DNA from: Bacteroidota bacterium | GTDB taxonomy: Bacteria > Bacteroidota > Bacteroidia > Flavobacteriales > Flavobacteriaceae | Reading direction: 5' to 3' | Assembly (NCBI GenBank): GCA_947460615.1 | Contig: CANHHG010000003.1 | Span: 1 to 64,000 of the forward strand | DNA: 64,000 bases | Shown here: one piece after another, positions 63,849 to 64,000 of the stretch | Layout: every line of letters starts with the position of its first letter | How positions within the stretch are numbered: position 1 is the first letter of the stretch | Made by a program: the position numbers and the translations under genes | The notes under the pieces: model-generated | The model's database searches: none | The model's input: only the letters and a program-made list of their open reading frames with translations | What the model was told of the DNA's origin: nothing

Positions 63849-64000
63849 TCACATCCATTTTAATATTTTTCTGATCAAAGTCAGTTTTCCTTTGTAAGGG
63901 GCATATCTCAAGGGTAAATCAAGCCAGTTTGCCTTTTTTACAATTGCTTTTTTATGTGAAAAAGTATCAAAGCTCATTTTACCATGATAGGCTCCAATTC
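63849..64000 (-). CDS. Aldehyde dehydrogenase, class 3-like, C-terminal end (partial)
   Basis: The last 49 codons read on the minus strand from 63998 to a stop at 63849. The fragment contains AYHGKMSFDTFSHKKAIVKKANWLDLPLRYAPY, the typical ending of class 3 (fatty or aryl) aldehyde dehydrogenases, where GxYHGxxSFDxFSHxK is conserved, followed by a basic amphipathic tail (KLTLIRKILKWM) that suits membrane contact. The catalytic part lies outside the window. Confidence 0.82.
   Translation of the reverse strand, partial: IGAYHGKMSFDTFSHKKAIVKKANWLDLPLRYAPYKGKLTLIRKILKWM

Overview
This 64-kb window is AT-rich chromosomal DNA from a member of the Bacteroidota, most likely Flavobacteriaceae close to Flavobacterium. 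The grounds are: (1) promoters of the Bacteroidota type (TTG, about 17-23 nt, TAnnTTTG) in front of many genes; (2) weak or absent Shine-Dalgarno sequences; (3) family-typical genes such as the CCC-motif/DUF2752 pair, a Smr protein with an N-terminal DUF2027-like part, a glutamine cyclotransferase lipoprotein, the EttA- and YbiT-like ABC-F proteins, a TSUP permease, and split transketolase; and (4) the tail of a proteorhodopsin-like light-driven pump at the left edge. I saw no rRNA, tRNA, prophage, insertion sequence or CRISPR array. The window reads as core genome with a few regulatory and small-gene surprises.

Layout. 1-4.6 kb: rhodopsin C-terminus, glutamine cyclotransferase, SRP RNA, a palindromic intergenic element, an SDR dehydrogenase, a small transaldolase and a cysteine-less thioredoxin-fold lipoprotein. 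4.7-10 kb: an asymmetric ABC-F ATPase, then pyrR-pyrB-STAS-like gene, rnz and pdxH. 10-14.4 kb (minus strand): PIG-L deacetylase, an unlisted 35-residue membrane microprotein and a sodium/solute symporter, packed with 2-3 nt gaps. 14.5-18 kb: pyrD, HMG-CoA lyase, guaB. 18-24 kb: a 58-residue membrane protein with a good promoter, yjdM/phnA, coaD, ddl, a second copy of the palindromic element, PASTA protein-rluD, a beta-barrel protein and yaaA. 24-30.4 kb (minus strand): a TolC-HlyD-DHA2 tripartite efflux set, a trpG/pabA glutaminase, and marR-nitroreductase-yceI behind a palindromic operator. 30.5-38.3 kb: rhodanese, rocD, CCC/DUF2752, Smr, cysteine desulfurase, dnaB, accA. 38.3-47.1 kb: tgt-lptF/G-eamA, an LtaS-like sulfatase, split transketolase, TSUP. 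47.2-55.8 kb: UvrD/PcrA helicase, YciO-type protein, OmpA lipoprotein, glycosyltransferase, a lone PD-(D/E)XK protein, holA, ettA. 55.8-64 kb: TPR hybrid histidine kinase, DEAD-box helicase, hutG and hutI separated by a coiled-coil gene, corA, and the end of an aldehyde dehydrogenase.

Several sets act together: pyrimidine synthesis (pyrR, pyrB, pyrD) with purine guaB; vitamin and cofactor steps (pdxH, coaD); cell wall (ddl, PASTA protein); multidrug export; a stress-sensing MarR unit; and histidine degradation (hutI, hutG). Start codons were moved where the longer reading frame would begin inside a promoter element. At six genes an in-frame TTG upstream of the true ATG is in fact part of the -7 or -33 box. 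The least explained items are the 35-residue microprotein, the bulged palindromic element in two copies, the long inverted repeat in the rnz leader and the lone nuclease-fold protein beside holA.
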